Positions 48,238 to 59,300 of a DNA stretch of 60,229 nt are shown here, one piece after another. Made by a program: the position numbers and the translations under genes. Where the stretch lies: IMG/VR virus record IMGVR_UViG_3300025101_000003, positions 1 through 60,229 of that record; one strand, 5' to 3'. The stretch's first letter is position 1. Every line of letters starts with the position of its first letter. The notes beneath the pieces are model-generated. The model did no database searches, was not told the origin of the DNA, and saw only the letters and a list, made by a program, of their open reading frames with translations. The DNA is from a virus.

Positions 48238-48507
48238 ATGATAGGGTTTAATCATCCGGCACTGGCACACCATAGAGACATGGTGAAAGAGACCAATAAG
48301 AAGGTCGGTCAAATTCTTGAGGGAAATGCCGAACGCATAGCTCAGCAAAGACGCCACAACCAAAGAATGCTTGGTGATAAGATGGCAGTGGAAGCTGAAG
48401 AGCGAATAGCAACAAAGAAGATTGAAGCTGACCGGGAGCAGGAACAGGCTAAAAGAAACCTGCTAAAAGGACTTCTTGACAAAGCAGGTATAGAGGTCGA
48501 TGTATGA
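48238..48507 (+). CDS. Small coiled-coil protein
   Basis: The start is ATG 48238, after GAGGAGAGTTGACA. The 89-residue protein is a charged coiled coil (MAVEAEERIATKKIEADREQ) ending LLDKAGIEVDV. It overlaps the next gene by four bases. Likely a minor virion or scaffold-like protein. Confidence 0.6.
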   Translation: MIGFNHPALAHHRDMVKETNKKVGQILEGNAERIAQQRRHNQRMLGDKMAVEAEERIATKKIEADREQEQAKRNLLKGLLDKAGIEVDV

Positions 48508-48854
48508 ACCTTCTTGGTGGATTGAAACAAAAGCGAAACACCAACGCCGGTCAAGCTGCGTACGGTCGCTCTATGGCTAATAAGGCCAACTTAAATTTAA
48601 CCAAAGAGCAGAACAAGTCAGACTTTTCTGCCAAACAGTTTGCTGCTGACCAAGACGCGAGGATGAAAGAATCGGGTCTTAAAGGCAAGCGATCAACTGA
48701 TCACCAAGGTCTTCGTGTGGATCGTGCTGGATTAGCTAGTCGAAAAGCTGTATTTGATCAGCAAATGAAAGACGCCTACGACTTAATAAACCGAAGGAAG
48801 AAAGTTAATTTCAAGCAAGCTTTAATAAACCAAGCATCAAGGCATTTCACGTAA
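48504..48854 (+). CDS. Basic helical virion-type protein
   Basis: The 116-residue basic protein is rich in Lys, Asn, Gln and Ala (RNTNAGQAAYGRSMANKANL) and largely helical, ending RRKKVNFKQALINQASRHFT. Its ends overlap or abut its neighbours. It is like small internal core proteins of podoviruses, but no family is recognised. Confidence 0.6.
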   Translation: MNLLGGLKQKRNTNAGQAAYGRSMANKANLNLTKEQNKSDFSAKQFAADQDARMKESGLKGKRSTDHQGLRVDRAGLASRKAVFDQQMKDAYDLINRRKKVNFKQALINQASRHFT

Positions 48855-49387
48855 TGGCATTAGGAACAGACAACAAGCTCAAAAGTTCCTTAGTATCGCC
48901 TCTTAAGCCCCGCAAGGCCCCGGCGTTAAAAACTAAGGCAACCCCTGCGTTCTCGCCAATGATAAAGTTGGTAGACCAGGGTGCAGTCGATGACGTAAAT
49001 AATAATGTGCTCGCTCAAGCCGCCGGTTCTGGGAGAATGGCTTCAGACAGCATGGCAGGTCGAGGAATGTCTGCGGGGAGAGGTCAGCAGTATAGAGCTG
49101 ATTTAGCCCAAGGATCGGCAGAAGCTGACGCCGCGTTAAAAGCCAATCAAAACAATCAGCAAGCAATGCAGCAAAATAAGTTGAAGCAGCTTGCGTACGA
49201 TTCAGCAATGAAGCAAGAAGACCTAGCCAACCAAGGACTGTTGCAGCAACTTAGGATGGGCAAGTTTGGTGAAAGCCTTGCCAAACAAGGGTTTGCTCAA
49301 GACATGCTTGAAGCAAAACGTCGAGGGCAATTAGCACGCGATCAGATCTACGCCGATTATACGCCATTACTTAAAGGGTTAGCATAG
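48854..49387 (+). CDS. Gln/Ala-rich internal virion-type protein
   Basis: The 177-residue protein has a basic N-terminus and a long Gln/Ala/Asn-rich helical region (ANQNNQQAMQQNKLKQLAYD). Such composition is typical of podovirus internal virion proteins such as T7 gp14-like subunits. It precedes the large internal proteins. Function is inferred from position and composition only. Confidence 0.6.
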   Translation: MALGTDNKLKSSLVSPLKPRKAPALKTKATPAFSPMIKLVDQGAVDDVNNNVLAQAAGSGRMASDSMAGRGMSAGRGQQYRADLAQGSAEADAALKANQNNQQAMQQNKLKQLAYDSAMKQEDLANQGLLQQLRMGKFGESLAKQGFAQDMLEAKRRGQLARDQIYADYTPLLKGLA

Positions 49388-49680
49388 TGAGTAAAGAAAT
49401 AGACAGCTACGAAGTTGACATTGAGGATCTTCCAAGAAAAGAACTCCTAAAGATGATCCGCAAGATGAAGGCCGGTCGTGTTAGCTCTACAGAGGAAGAG
49501 AAAGAAGAAGACATCAAGAAGTCTGAGGAAGAACGCGAAAAGCTCTCTAAGCTTCGCGAAGAGAAGAAGGGCAAAGCGGATAGCCCTAAGGTCGAGAAAG
49601 ACGACTTGCCAGAAGGCTTTGGCAAGAAGAAAGAAGACGACGAAGATAAAGACGAAGACGACTCAGATAAGGACGACTGA
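49387..49680 (+). CDS. Highly charged small protein
   Basis: The GTG start at 49387 follows the previous stop by overlap (TAGTG). The 97 residues are almost only Lys, Glu, Asp and Arg in a coiled-coil helix with an Asp-rich end (KKEDDEDKDEDDSDKDD). It may scaffold or neutralise internal basic proteins. Function unknown. Confidence 0.6.
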   Translation: MSKEIDSYEVDIEDLPRKELLKMIRKMKAGRVSSTEEEKEEDIKKSEEEREKLSKLREEKKGKADSPKVEKDDLPEGFGKKKEDDEDKDEDDSDKDD

Positions 49681-52600
49681 TGGCTTCACCAAGTGCTGCC
49701 CGTAAAAGACGGATTCTCAACCGTCTTAAAGACGGAACTCGACAGACAAAGCCTGGGCCAAATGCGCCGAGGCCCAGCCGTCTTCGTGGTATGTCTCAAG
49801 CAAACCGCAGGTCTGTGCTTCGGATGCAGCTGGACAAAATAGCAGACGAGCTCAGCCTACCACGCGATGAGATAGCACAGCTTTTTGATGCCAAGGATGT
49901 CCTTGATTTCTTGGAGGCGTACAACCCCAAAGAAGACATATTTGCTAGAGGCATGCTGCGAGACGACGTAGTTAATTTCCTTAGGGAGGAGATGCTTAAC
50001 TCTCGTAATCAAGACTACACTTCGATGAAGGCGAGGCTTATCAATGCTGAGAAGTCTGCGCCCCAACCAACACGCCCCGGTCAAGACTTAAGCGCAGACC
50101 CTGACTTAGCTGAAGAAGCTATTCAAGGACAGATAGGCGAACCAGCACCAGAGGTTGCACCCGAGCTTAAACAAAAACCTTTAGGTGAAGGCAATGTCAT
50201 GGGCGACCCCGACTTGCCTCCGCGTTCTGGCGAGTCTATTGGGCCGTCTGATAAAAGAAGTCAAGCAAGGACAGCTTCCAACGAAATGCTTGAAGGTCTA
50301 AGGACCAATCAGGAAACGCCACCTGCTGGTACTAGGACGATTGTCCGTGATCCCGATAACGCCATAACTAAGCCAACCGGATCAATCCTGCCTGAAGAAA
50401 TAATAAGAGGCGAAGAGCAGATGCTCCAAGGCCTCCTGAAGCAGCAAGATCAAGGCAAAATACCATTAGGGGAAAGACGTTACGGTCCTATTACAGGGCA
50501 AGAAGGTTCGCGTGTCGTTGAAGGACCTGATGGTCTAGGCGTGTTGCGAGGTGAAGAGCAAGTTGGTGGCAACTTGTATTCTGTTGATGATGGCAACATG
50601 TATATCTTCCAAGATGAAAATGGTGCTTTGTTTAGGTTTGACAACCCAGACGCCGATCCTGTGGAGATAAGCGACCTTGAACTTCGCCGTATGGTTTATG
50701 AGACCGGGGGAAAGGTTGAACCGCAGGGGCAAGCAAGTCTTGCCGAACTTCCTCTTCGCGCTGTAGGCGACCCTAACTCTATAGAGCAACTTGCATCGCA
50801 GCTACCAGAGTTCTTAGACCCTACGTACAAGACCTTGCGTTTACCGGATAACATTAACCTACAAAACCTCCAGCAGTTGATAGAGCAATACGACTTACTG
50901 GTCGAGATTGATCCGGACAACGCCTTGCAAATTATAGCTCGTCAATTTGACGGGGACGCGGATCAAGCAAATCAAGCAATGCGTAACGCCTCTCAAGTCT
51001 TCGATGAGATTACAGAGGCTCGCAGTAGAAGCAGGTTGTTGCCAAGATCCGAAGAAGCTCCTATTACGCCTCAACGCCGGACTCCACCTTCTGATGCCGA
51101 ACTGCAAGCAGCGAACGAGAGGCTTGCTGACAATAAGCAAAAGAAGGAAGATATTGAAATTATTCTTCGGAATGCAGACACTCTCATAAAAGCTGATGAA
51201 CTCAACCAGCTTACTGATGACATGCTTATTGAGTTTGTTGAAAGCAACAGACTTTCTCAGATTGAGTTCGACGAGTCTAATCCTTTTAGCGACCTTGCTT
51301 ACAAGTTAAAGAATGAGGGTGTATCGGCAGGAAGCATAGACACTATTCGGCAAGTCCAGTTAGAAGCTCAGCCAGTTCTTTACGAACTTGACAAGAGTAT
51401 TGCTAGAGACAATCTCTTATTTTCTGGTCCTGACCAGCCGACAGATGCAGAGTTCCTTGGCAACCTGTCTCCAGGAGGGAGACGTTTTACGCCAGATAAT
51501 GAACTTATTCGTATTAAACAGAAGACCCGTTTTGGTGGCGAGGAGACTGGTTTCTTCACTCGGGCTGAACTTGAAGAGACTCTGAAAGCGCTAGAGGTAA
51601 GTGATCTTCCGGATGCTGAAAGCACTGCTCGGGATATTCGCAGACAGATGGGTAATGTTACTACGGTTAGCGACCAGCCTAATCTTCCTGGGGACGCTGC
51701 TGTGCCTCCTCGTTCAACAATGCCTCCTATTCTAGGAAATATAAAAACTTCTATTCGGGAAGCGTTCAGGTCTAGGCAAGCTACTCCTCCACCTATGTTC
51801 ACTAGGGTCCTTGAGGACAGATCAAAAACCCTTAGGGGAATGCCAACTGAAGCTGACATTGCTGACTACAATGCTGCAAAAGCACCGTTGTTAGAGCAAA
51901 ACACGCCAGATGCCCAGAGGCAACTACGAGAACTGGATCAAGATTTTCTCTCAAGGTTTAGTCGTGACGCAGACTCTCTTCCACCTGCGCAGGTAGCAGG
52001 AGAAATTCAACGTCGGACACTGGAGGGAAGCGGACCAGCAACCCAAGAAGTGCTTGAGTCTGAGTTGGGTCTAAAGGACCTGAGCATATACGATCAATAT
52101 CAACGTATTAACCCATTCGTCGATGCACCTGCCGACCTGACTCCACAAGAGTCCCTTGCTAGACAGGCGATACAAGACCAGTTTGGGAATGATGAAAATT
52201 CTTTTAGTAGAGCAATAGAGGCTATCTATGTTGGCAACAAGAACCCAGAACTAGCCAACCAAAGACTAAGAGTTGCCGGTGATATAGAAACTGCTGAAGC
52301 AAGACAACAGTCAGTAGCATCTAAGCGTCCGGGCTTGATCATGCGTCTGCTTGGCCGAAGTCCAGAAAAAGTGGATCGCGTTAGCGGCAAGATTGGTGAT
52401 AAGATAACAGGCCTTAAGAAAGAGGCCGCAGACTTAAATCAACCACTGCTTAGCGTCAATGATGGACTTATTGAGAGAGCAGCAGTATCAGGCGGAAGCG
52501 GTCGGGGTCGTGCTAGAAGAGCAGAGGCTCCGATAGAAGGCGACTCTCTGCCGCCGTTCTCTAAAGAGGAAGCAACAAAAGACATTGACTATGATCCCAA

Positions 52601-53873
52601 CCCCGAGACAGCGACACAGGCAGACGCACCTGAGCGTATAAGCACTTTTGAAGATACAGATTCCGTAGTCCGTTGGAACAGCATAGAAGCCGATATGGAC
52701 AATGCCGTTCCATTAGATCCAACATCGCCGCTGTACACAGACACGGCTGGACAGGCTGAAATTCTGTCGAGGCTAAGGACTGGTACGCCTCTTGATAATT
52801 TGCCTGAAGACCTAAAGGAAGCGGCTGATAGCCTTGGCCTAAGGATGGAGATGCCCGGAGATCGGTCGCAGCAGCTGCGAAGACTTAACGAGCAAGACAC
52901 ACCTACAGGATTCGAGCTATACGAGCTTGATGACGGAAGAGTTTTTGCCAAAGCACAAATCAACCTTGTGACGCCTAACGGAGCAAGGAGTCCAAAGAAG
53001 CTTACAGTCGGTGTCCCGGTTTACACTAAAGAAACTCGCCCTGTGGGATTAGGAAAGCAAGTGGTGTATGAAGTGAGCCCTCGTGGCGAGGCTCCTAGAC
53101 GCATGGTTCGTGACGGAGACAAGCTAGAGGCAGCTAGATACGAGGAAGCGTTTAAGGGCACCCCTTTCTCTCCTGACTTCATGGACACATCCGGAGGCAA
53201 AGTTAAAGGTCAGGCATCAACAACCGACAATATCAGGGCTGGTCAAAAGAAAAAGCGCAAGAAGGTTGTTGCCGAGAGCGACTCTGCAACTGGAGCCGGA
53301 AGTGACGAGACAGATATTAGTGACACACTTACATTGGAGGAACGTGCTGCTGCTCAAGACCCCGAGATGCTCGAAAGTCTCCGCACCGGCAAGGAGCCTG
53401 ATACGTCAAGCCCCGTCGTGGAAGTTGAAAGCAAGAAAAGAACATCATCCGACGAGTACTTGGATGAACAAAACAAGACTATTGCAAGGCAAGCAGGAGA
53501 ACAAGGCGAATCTATACCAGAGCATCGCCGAGACCGAGACTTTGACTACAGCGACCCTGATGAAGCTCCGCCTCGTCCACGAAAGGTAACAAGTGCGGAT
53601 CGAATAAGATCAGCCGCTAGGAAGGGACTTCTTCCTGCGGTTGGGGCTGGTATCGTTCTTGGTACCCAGACAGGTATGGCCCCAGAAGGAATGAGTGCAT
53701 ACAACGGAGAAGTCAGTCCCGAGGACATAAATACTGCACAGCAACTAGCCGCTCTTGGTGCTGGTGAAACAGACGCACTCTCTCGTGCGGAACGAATAAG
53801 ACGTTTACGCGGTGGTCGATCAGGTAAATTAGGCCCAGCAGCTTTTGGAACATATCAGAATATCTCTCCATAA
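49680..53873 (+). CDS. Giant internal virion/ejection protein
   Basis: The 1397-residue protein has a basic N-terminus (RKRRILNRLKDG), long charged segments of low regularity with many Pro, Glu and Arg, and a hydrophobic patch near the C-terminus (GLLPAVGAGIVLGTQTGMAP). No enzyme motif is visible; in particular no transglycosylase or RNA polymerase motif. The length, position after small internal proteins and stage-like gene order fit large ejection proteins of podoviruses that enter the host with the DNA. It ends just before another giant gene. Confidence 0.65.
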   Translation: MASPSAARKRRILNRLKDGTRQTKPGPNAPRPSRLRGMSQANRRSVLRMQLDKIADELSLPRDEIAQLFDAKDVLDFLEAYNPKEDIFARGMLRDDVVNFLREEMLNSRNQDYTSMKARLINAEKSAPQPTRPGQDLSADPDLAEEAIQGQIGEPAPEVAPELKQKPLGEGNVMGDPDLPPRSGESIGPSDKRSQARTASNEMLEGLRTNQETPPAGTRTIVRDPDNAITKPTGSILPEEIIRGEEQMLQGLLKQQDQGKIPLGERRYGPITGQEGSRVVEGPDGLGVLRGEEQVGGNLYSVDDGNMYIFQDENGALFRFDNPDADPVEISDLELRRMVYETGGKVEPQGQASLAELPLRAVGDPNSIEQLASQLPEFLDPTYKTLRLPDNINLQNLQQLIEQYDLLVEIDPDNALQIIARQFDGDADQANQAMRNASQVFDEITEARSRSRLLPRSEEAPITPQRRTPPSDAELQAANERLADNKQKKEDIEIILRNADTLIKADELNQLTDDMLIEFVESNRLSQIEFDESNPFSDLAYKLKNEGVSAGSIDTIRQVQLEAQPVLYELDKSIARDNLLFSGPDQPTDAEFLGNLSPGGRRFTPDNELIRIKQKTRFGGEETGFFTRAELEETLKALEVSDLPDAESTARDIRRQMGNVTTVSDQPNLPGDAAVPPRSTMPPILGNIKTSIREAFRSRQATPPPMFTRVLEDRSKTLRGMPTEADIADYNAAKAPLLEQNTPDAQRQLRELDQDFLSRFSRDADSLPPAQVAGEIQRRTLEGSGPATQEVLESELGLKDLSIYDQYQRINPFVDAPADLTPQESLARQAIQDQFGNDENSFSRAIEAIYVGNKNPELANQRLRVAGDIETAEARQQSVASKRPGLIMRLLGRSPEKVDRVSGKIGDKITGLKKEAADLNQPLLSVNDGLIERAAVSGGSGRGRARRAEAPIEGDSLPPFSKEEATKDIDYDPNPETATQADAPERISTFEDTDSVVRWNSIEADMDNAVPLDPTSPLYTDTAGQAEILSRLRTGTPLDNLPEDLKEAADSLGLRMEMPGDRSQQLRRLNEQDTPTGFELYELDDGRVFAKAQINLVTPNGARSPKKLTVGVPVYTKETRPVGLGKQVVYEVSPRGEAPRRMVRDGDKLEAARYEEAFKGTPFSPDFMDTSGGKVKGQASTTDNIRAGQKKKRKKVVAESDSATGAGSDETDISDTLTLEERAAAQDPEMLESLRTGKEPDTSSPVVEVESKKRTSSDEYLDEQNKTIARQAGEQGESIPEHRRDRDFDYSDPDEAPPRPRKVTSADRIRSAARKGLLPAVGAGIVLGTQTGMAPEGMSAYNGEVSPEDINTAQQLAALGAGETDALSRAERIRRLRGGRSGKLGPAAFGTYQNISP

Positions 53874-53886
53874 CTGAGGATAAGAA

Positions 53887-56355
53887 ATGGCAATCGGCAA
53901 GAAACAATCAACATCACGTTCTGATATAGCAAAGTTGCGCAAGGAGCGAGAAGAAAAGAAACGTCAAGAAAAAGATCGCAAGGATTACCAAGAGGAACAA
54001 GCTAAAAAGCCTAAGCCGAACATTGGAACAGAAGGCAAGAAGAAGCCTGAGCAGGACGCTCCTTTCATGAAAGGCATGAAGAGAAAGGGACCAGATGATT
54101 TAAGAAAGGACCTTAAGTCATCTGCTAAAGACGCTGAATCCAGAGGCGATGTCAGCCGCACTGCCAGTGAAACTGTTGGAGCAGCTAAGGATTTTGGTTC
54201 TAAGCTAATGACTTCAATCAAGGACATTGGCAAGGCTGCTACTGCACCAGACGAAAAGGTGCCTGTTGGTTCACAAGGAAAGCCAACTAATCCATTTGAT
54301 GAAGGCTACATGTCCGCTGATGACCAAGATACTATGACTGGAATTGGAGACATCGGCCAGTACTACTACAATCGATACAAAGACCCAGTACGAAGAGGAA
54401 TCGGAACAGCAAGCGACTTTATTCGTGGAGCACAGAAGAAAGCTCGCGAGGGCGCTCGCAGTGTTGCCGATTACATGTCTGATGACAGTATAGAAGCAAG
54501 GAAGCAAGAGGCAGCTAAGAACAGGTCGAACGACAGGGAGGTCGAGCGTGGTGAAGATCTTCAGAAAGAACTGTCGGAAGCCTATACCAATAAGAATATG
54601 CAGAAGGCTTACGACAGGTACTTAAAGAATCTCAAGAAACAGTATCCTAATGCAGAGAACATGTGGGATTATGAGAAAGGGTCGGAAGACTACGAGATTG
54701 GGTACCAAGAGTTTGTGCAGGACATGACAGGCATCTCGCCTAACGAAGACACATTCGCCTTGCAGTCACACGAAAGACACAACGCTGGTATTACTGGAGA
54801 GCAAGCCCTGCAAAATATTAAGGGCGAAGTACCAATGAGTATGCCGGGCGCAGTAAAGATTCCTAACGCTCAAAGAGATTTAACAAACGCAGAACGAATA
54901 CGAACGATCAAGGGTCAACGTGTTGCCGCAGGTAAAGATGAACTTGATGACGGAATGAAGCAATACTCCAGCGAGACTGGCGTCGATCTGCAAACAGGAC
55001 TTCCTGTTATCAAGGGCGACGTAATGGTCGGCGATGGTGCCGGAGGGTTTACACGTAACCGCAGAGCTCCAACGGACGAGCTAATGGACGTAGTGAATCA
55101 GCTGCCTCCAGGTGAGAAGGAATTGTACTTTGCTCAGCAAATGGGATTAAACCTAGAAGCGATACCTGAAAATCAGCGCATTGCTGCTGCTCGCAAGTTC
55201 TATGCCGCAAAAAACCCCGATGCAATGGGGGAAAACTTTGAGGCCGTTCCAGACCTCGACGCACTGGGTTACGACGACGACGGCAATATTATCCAAGGCT
55301 CTGCCCCAATGGTTTACAAGAGGAGCGAAAAGGGAAGGCAGCAGCTGGAAGACCGAAAGAACTATCAAAACTTCTTGCGTCAGACTAGAAGCCATAACGC
55401 AAGCAGCGCTTTTCAGAATAACGACGGTGGCGTGTTCACTAACAAGTATCGTCTTGAAGACGGTAGCTTTGACGCCGAAAGCTTTAACGCAGAAAACCCC
55501 GGCATACTTCCGGTAGACGAAGAAGGCAACCTTAATCCGAATGACCCTGGATACAATCAGAGGCTTCGCAGGGTAGAGGATGCCATTGATAGGGGCACTG
55601 CAGTTAAGCAGCAAACCATCAACCGTGGCTACATGCAGAACCTGCAAAGTCCAACCCTTCGTCCAATGATGATGAAGCAGAGCTTGGATCAGACAGACGA
55701 TCTTCGTGAGAAAGCAGAGATTGCTGTAGCCCACGGAAGGCCGGACCTGGCTGAAATGTACATACAGATGGACGCTGACGACACTGCGCTGTTAATGGAA
55801 CAGGAAAAGGCAAAGGCAGCACAAGAGTCTAAAGAGTTTGACCCTGAAGTACCCGGAGCTATTGCTGGTCTCCAGATAAAACAGATCCAAAGCGGTCAAC
55901 AAAACACTACTGGTTTAGCTACCGAGTTGGCAGCTACAGGAAACATGACCAAAGAACAAGCGTCCGATTACGCTGCTAAGCAGGGAGTGAGAGCTCTTAA
56001 GGACCGAATGCCTACCAAGATGATTTTAGCAGACCCTCAGGTCATGGCTTCACTCGACAGAATGTTGACTGGGCAATACGGGCTTAGTGATGAAGTTCCA
56101 GATGCCATGCGAGGCAAAAACTTCTACCACATGGCCGAGGAAATTCCTGTAATACGAGACAAGTTTATCCGTGACGCCATGATGACTTACGGATTTGCTG
56201 CGGGGTCTGAGGCTGACTTAGGGGAGTACTTCGATGTATTCCAGAAAGAAAGATACAACTACGCAAACTTCAAAGTACTTCCTACTTATAGTAATCGACA
56301 AGATCAAACCGAAGGCTCTGCTGTTGACCAACCTCCTGCTGGTGAGAACGCATAA
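53887..56355 (+). CDS. Large internal virion protein
   Basis: The 822-residue protein starts after GAGGATAAGAA with a very charged N-terminus (RKEREEKKRQEKDRKDYQEE). The remaining sequence is polar with many Asp, Asn and Gln, and has no recognisable domain. It lies between two other giant genes, and is probably part of the internal core or ejectosome. No hydrophobic segment is evident. Confidence 0.65.
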   Translation: MAIGKKQSTSRSDIAKLRKEREEKKRQEKDRKDYQEEQAKKPKPNIGTEGKKKPEQDAPFMKGMKRKGPDDLRKDLKSSAKDAESRGDVSRTASETVGAAKDFGSKLMTSIKDIGKAATAPDEKVPVGSQGKPTNPFDEGYMSADDQDTMTGIGDIGQYYYNRYKDPVRRGIGTASDFIRGAQKKAREGARSVADYMSDDSIEARKQEAAKNRSNDREVERGEDLQKELSEAYTNKNMQKAYDRYLKNLKKQYPNAENMWDYEKGSEDYEIGYQEFVQDMTGISPNEDTFALQSHERHNAGITGEQALQNIKGEVPMSMPGAVKIPNAQRDLTNAERIRTIKGQRVAAGKDELDDGMKQYSSETGVDLQTGLPVIKGDVMVGDGAGGFTRNRRAPTDELMDVVNQLPPGEKELYFAQQMGLNLEAIPENQRIAAARKFYAAKNPDAMGENFEAVPDLDALGYDDDGNIIQGSAPMVYKRSEKGRQQLEDRKNYQNFLRQTRSHNASSAFQNNDGGVFTNKYRLEDGSFDAESFNAENPGILPVDEEGNLNPNDPGYNQRLRRVEDAIDRGTAVKQQTINRGYMQNLQSPTLRPMMMKQSLDQTDDLREKAEIAVAHGRPDLAEMYIQMDADDTALLMEQEKAKAAQESKEFDPEVPGAIAGLQIKQIQSGQQNTTGLATELAATGNMTKEQASDYAAKQGVRALKDRMPTKMILADPQVMASLDRMLTGQYGLSDEVPDAMRGKNFYHMAEEIPVIRDKFIRDAMMTYGFAAGSEADLGEYFDVFQKERYNYANFKVLPTYSNRQDQTEGSAVDQPPAGENA

Positions 56356-56364
56356 GGAGATGCC

Positions 56365-59300
56365 TTGCAACCTTCCAACCTGTATCAAAACAATCCGTAT
56401 CAAAGGCGTCTTGCCTCGCAGCAACCAGCCCAGACCGGGATTGGAACTCTTCTTGAGTCTCTGACCTACCCGCAGCGTCTTGCGTTCGGTGCCGCAATCG
56501 GTCGGCCCTTGGGGGAAACGGCTGAGATAAGCGATGTCTATAGAAGATATGGGATAACCAGCAATCCGGTTACTCGCACAGTTGGCGAGGTAGTATTAGA
56601 TCCAATTAACCTTATCGGCATTGGGCCACTTACTAGAGCGGGTAAGGTTCTTCAAAGGGCAGGTAAGCTAGATGACGCTGGTCGTTATCTGACTAGAGCT
56701 GCACAACTTGGCAAGGCTTCTCCTCAGGTTACACAGAGAGCAGCGAAAGGTGCCCAGAAACTTGGGAAGCGTCTTGAGGATTTATCAAGGGCAGAGATTG
56801 CCGGTATGCCAACGGTTCGACCTCGTGCTGCTAGACGCTTCGGTTCTATTGAGCAGGTGGCATCTGGCATGGATAACGCGGAGGATGCACAGAAGTTAAT
56901 ACAAAGCGTTGAGGGGAAAACCACAGGGCTATTCGGGCAAGCGCCCTTAAAGCAGCAACAGCTAACGAAAGACATTGGCATTGGCTTGCCATTCATGAGA
57001 CCAATAGTATCTATGGATGTTCCTGGCGGACGAATTGTTCGGGACGCTATGGACGCAGCTGTGCTTGGGGCTAAGACCAGTCGAGTCGGAAGGGGTGTGC
57101 GACAGGCTTTAGACAAGACTGTGGACAACGCCTTCGCGCTAGACGAACAGATCTTGTCGACGGGTGCTAAAACTCTTGCTAAAGAAGCCGAGCTGAAAGC
57201 TACTGCTGAAGGTATCGCAAGCATGACTAAGCTGCGGTCTCAGGTCCCTGAAGCATTTGAAACGACAGGCGCACGCGCTTTAACTAGGCTGATAGAGAAA
57301 CCAAAAGTAAACCCATTAGCCGCAGCTGACGAGGCGTTTGAAGCAGCCAACCCAGCCATCAAAGAATACATGGACTGGTGGTCTAAGAAGAGCGACGACT
57401 TACTTACTGAATCTGAATCGCTGGGCATTGGCTCTAAGAAACTCGTTGACGAGAACGTAGAGGGCTACCTTCCAAGGATAGCAAGAGACGTTACCGAAGA
57501 TCCTATCTCTCAGATACTGGGCGAATCACCAGCCCCACAAAGAACCCTTTCTCCATCAAGCCCCGATCAAATGGCACGGGCTGACTTTACAAAGATACCT
57601 GGAGGAAAAGACAGACTGGCTTATGAGCTTGCTAATCCAGAAACAGACATTGGCAAGAAGCTAGTAGGTGGAGCACGGTCAGCTGCAAATGACGATGAGG
57701 CTGCTGATGTTATCGGCCAAGCATTATACGGAAACCCAAAGGCAAAAAGGGAAGACACCAAAAGGCTTGCCACACTCCTGAGTAAGCTAGATCCGAAAAA
57801 GATGGGAGCTACAGGACTCTTCCAAGAGAACCCTACAACCGCGATAGCTCAATACACGAAGAACCGAACGAAGGCTATTGAGAACGCCAAGTCCATAGCG
57901 GATTACATGGGCAGCAAAGCGGTCAAGAGCACAGAAAGCCCTCAGACGTCTGTGACTGTCAGAGAAGCACTGAAAAGAGGTGGTCTGCAGAACGCAGAAA
58001 AAGGCGCTGAAGGGGCGATGGATATTGTTCGTGATGTCTTAGGCCGAAGGTTTAACATTGACCCGAAGAAGATTGATCTTACCGAGTTCTCTGTCCCGAT
58101 GTCTGCTGTAGAAGGTGTCACTAATCTTGTAAAACCAAAGACTGTTGAACAGCAAGGCAAGCTTTTCGAGCTGCTGAATTACGTCAGTCGAATCTGGCGC
58201 AACTCCATACTTTCCTTTCCTTCTCGCTATGCAAGAGATGTTGTCGGTGGTATTTACGCCAACTTCCTAGAAAGTGCTTCTAGTCGTTACGGGTATACAA
58301 CAGCTCACAGAATAATGCGTCACGGCATCGAGAAATCAGTAGCACTGATTAGAAAGATACCTGCTTATTCTGGAATAGAGGACAACTCTGCGCTGGTCAC
58401 TAAATTCTATAGTGACTTAGCAGGAACTGGACTGATGGAGTCAACCCTGAAGTATGACCTTGGCAGGGCTACAACAGGCGTCACCCTTCCAGGCTTAGAC
58501 AAAATCGCTCCGTCCTTGTCGCTTCGTGATGTTACAGTCGGCTTGCCTAAGAATATTGGCAAGATGGTTGGGGGTTCTTTTTTTCCAGACTCTGACTTCG
58601 CAAAGGGCGCTAATGCCCTTAATGATTACGTTGACACTTTCTCTCGCCTTGCTGGTTATACAGAGCTTATGAGACAAGGCTTTGATCCAGCCGAAGCAGC
58701 AAAGCGAATGCTTCGGACTCATGTTGATTACGCAAACCTGTCCGATGTAGAGAAACAAGTAAAGAAGCTGTACCCCTTCTATACATATACATCAAGGATA
58801 ACAGGTGAGACTGCTAGAAAGCTTGTCAGCGAGCCAAGAAGACTGGTCGGCTCAATGAAAGCATTTGAGGCAGCGCCAGAAATCTTCGAGAACCCGACAC
58901 TAACAGGAGATGTCGCAGAAACAGATTCGACGTACATACCGAAAAGCCGAAGAGAGAACTTTGCGGTACCACTTAGCTCTGGGCCTGAAGGACTTACTAC
59001 CTTCGGGAACATTGACCTTCCAGGGTTCCGAGAAATAAACAGAGCTTTTAGTGACGGTGGGCTCCTGTCAATGACTACGGATATAGGTCCGCTTCCGAAG
59101 GCAGCTATCGAGCAAATGACAGGACGAGACCTGTTTACTGGTGGTCCTATATCGAGAAAGAGGGGTCCTTTACAAAGGGTAACTGGATCAGATAACGAGC
59201 TGGTTAGATATGCGGATGCGATTGGGGAGCAGATGCCTCTGGTTCCGCGATTCGGAAGGCTTGCTGCTAACCTACTTCAGGACAGCGACACTGTTCCTCT

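Noticed and set aside
55153-55734. 193-codon antisense frame inside the internal virion gene
   Set aside because: It is a shadow of the coding frame on the other strand, with no ribosome site and no neighbouring minus-strand genes.
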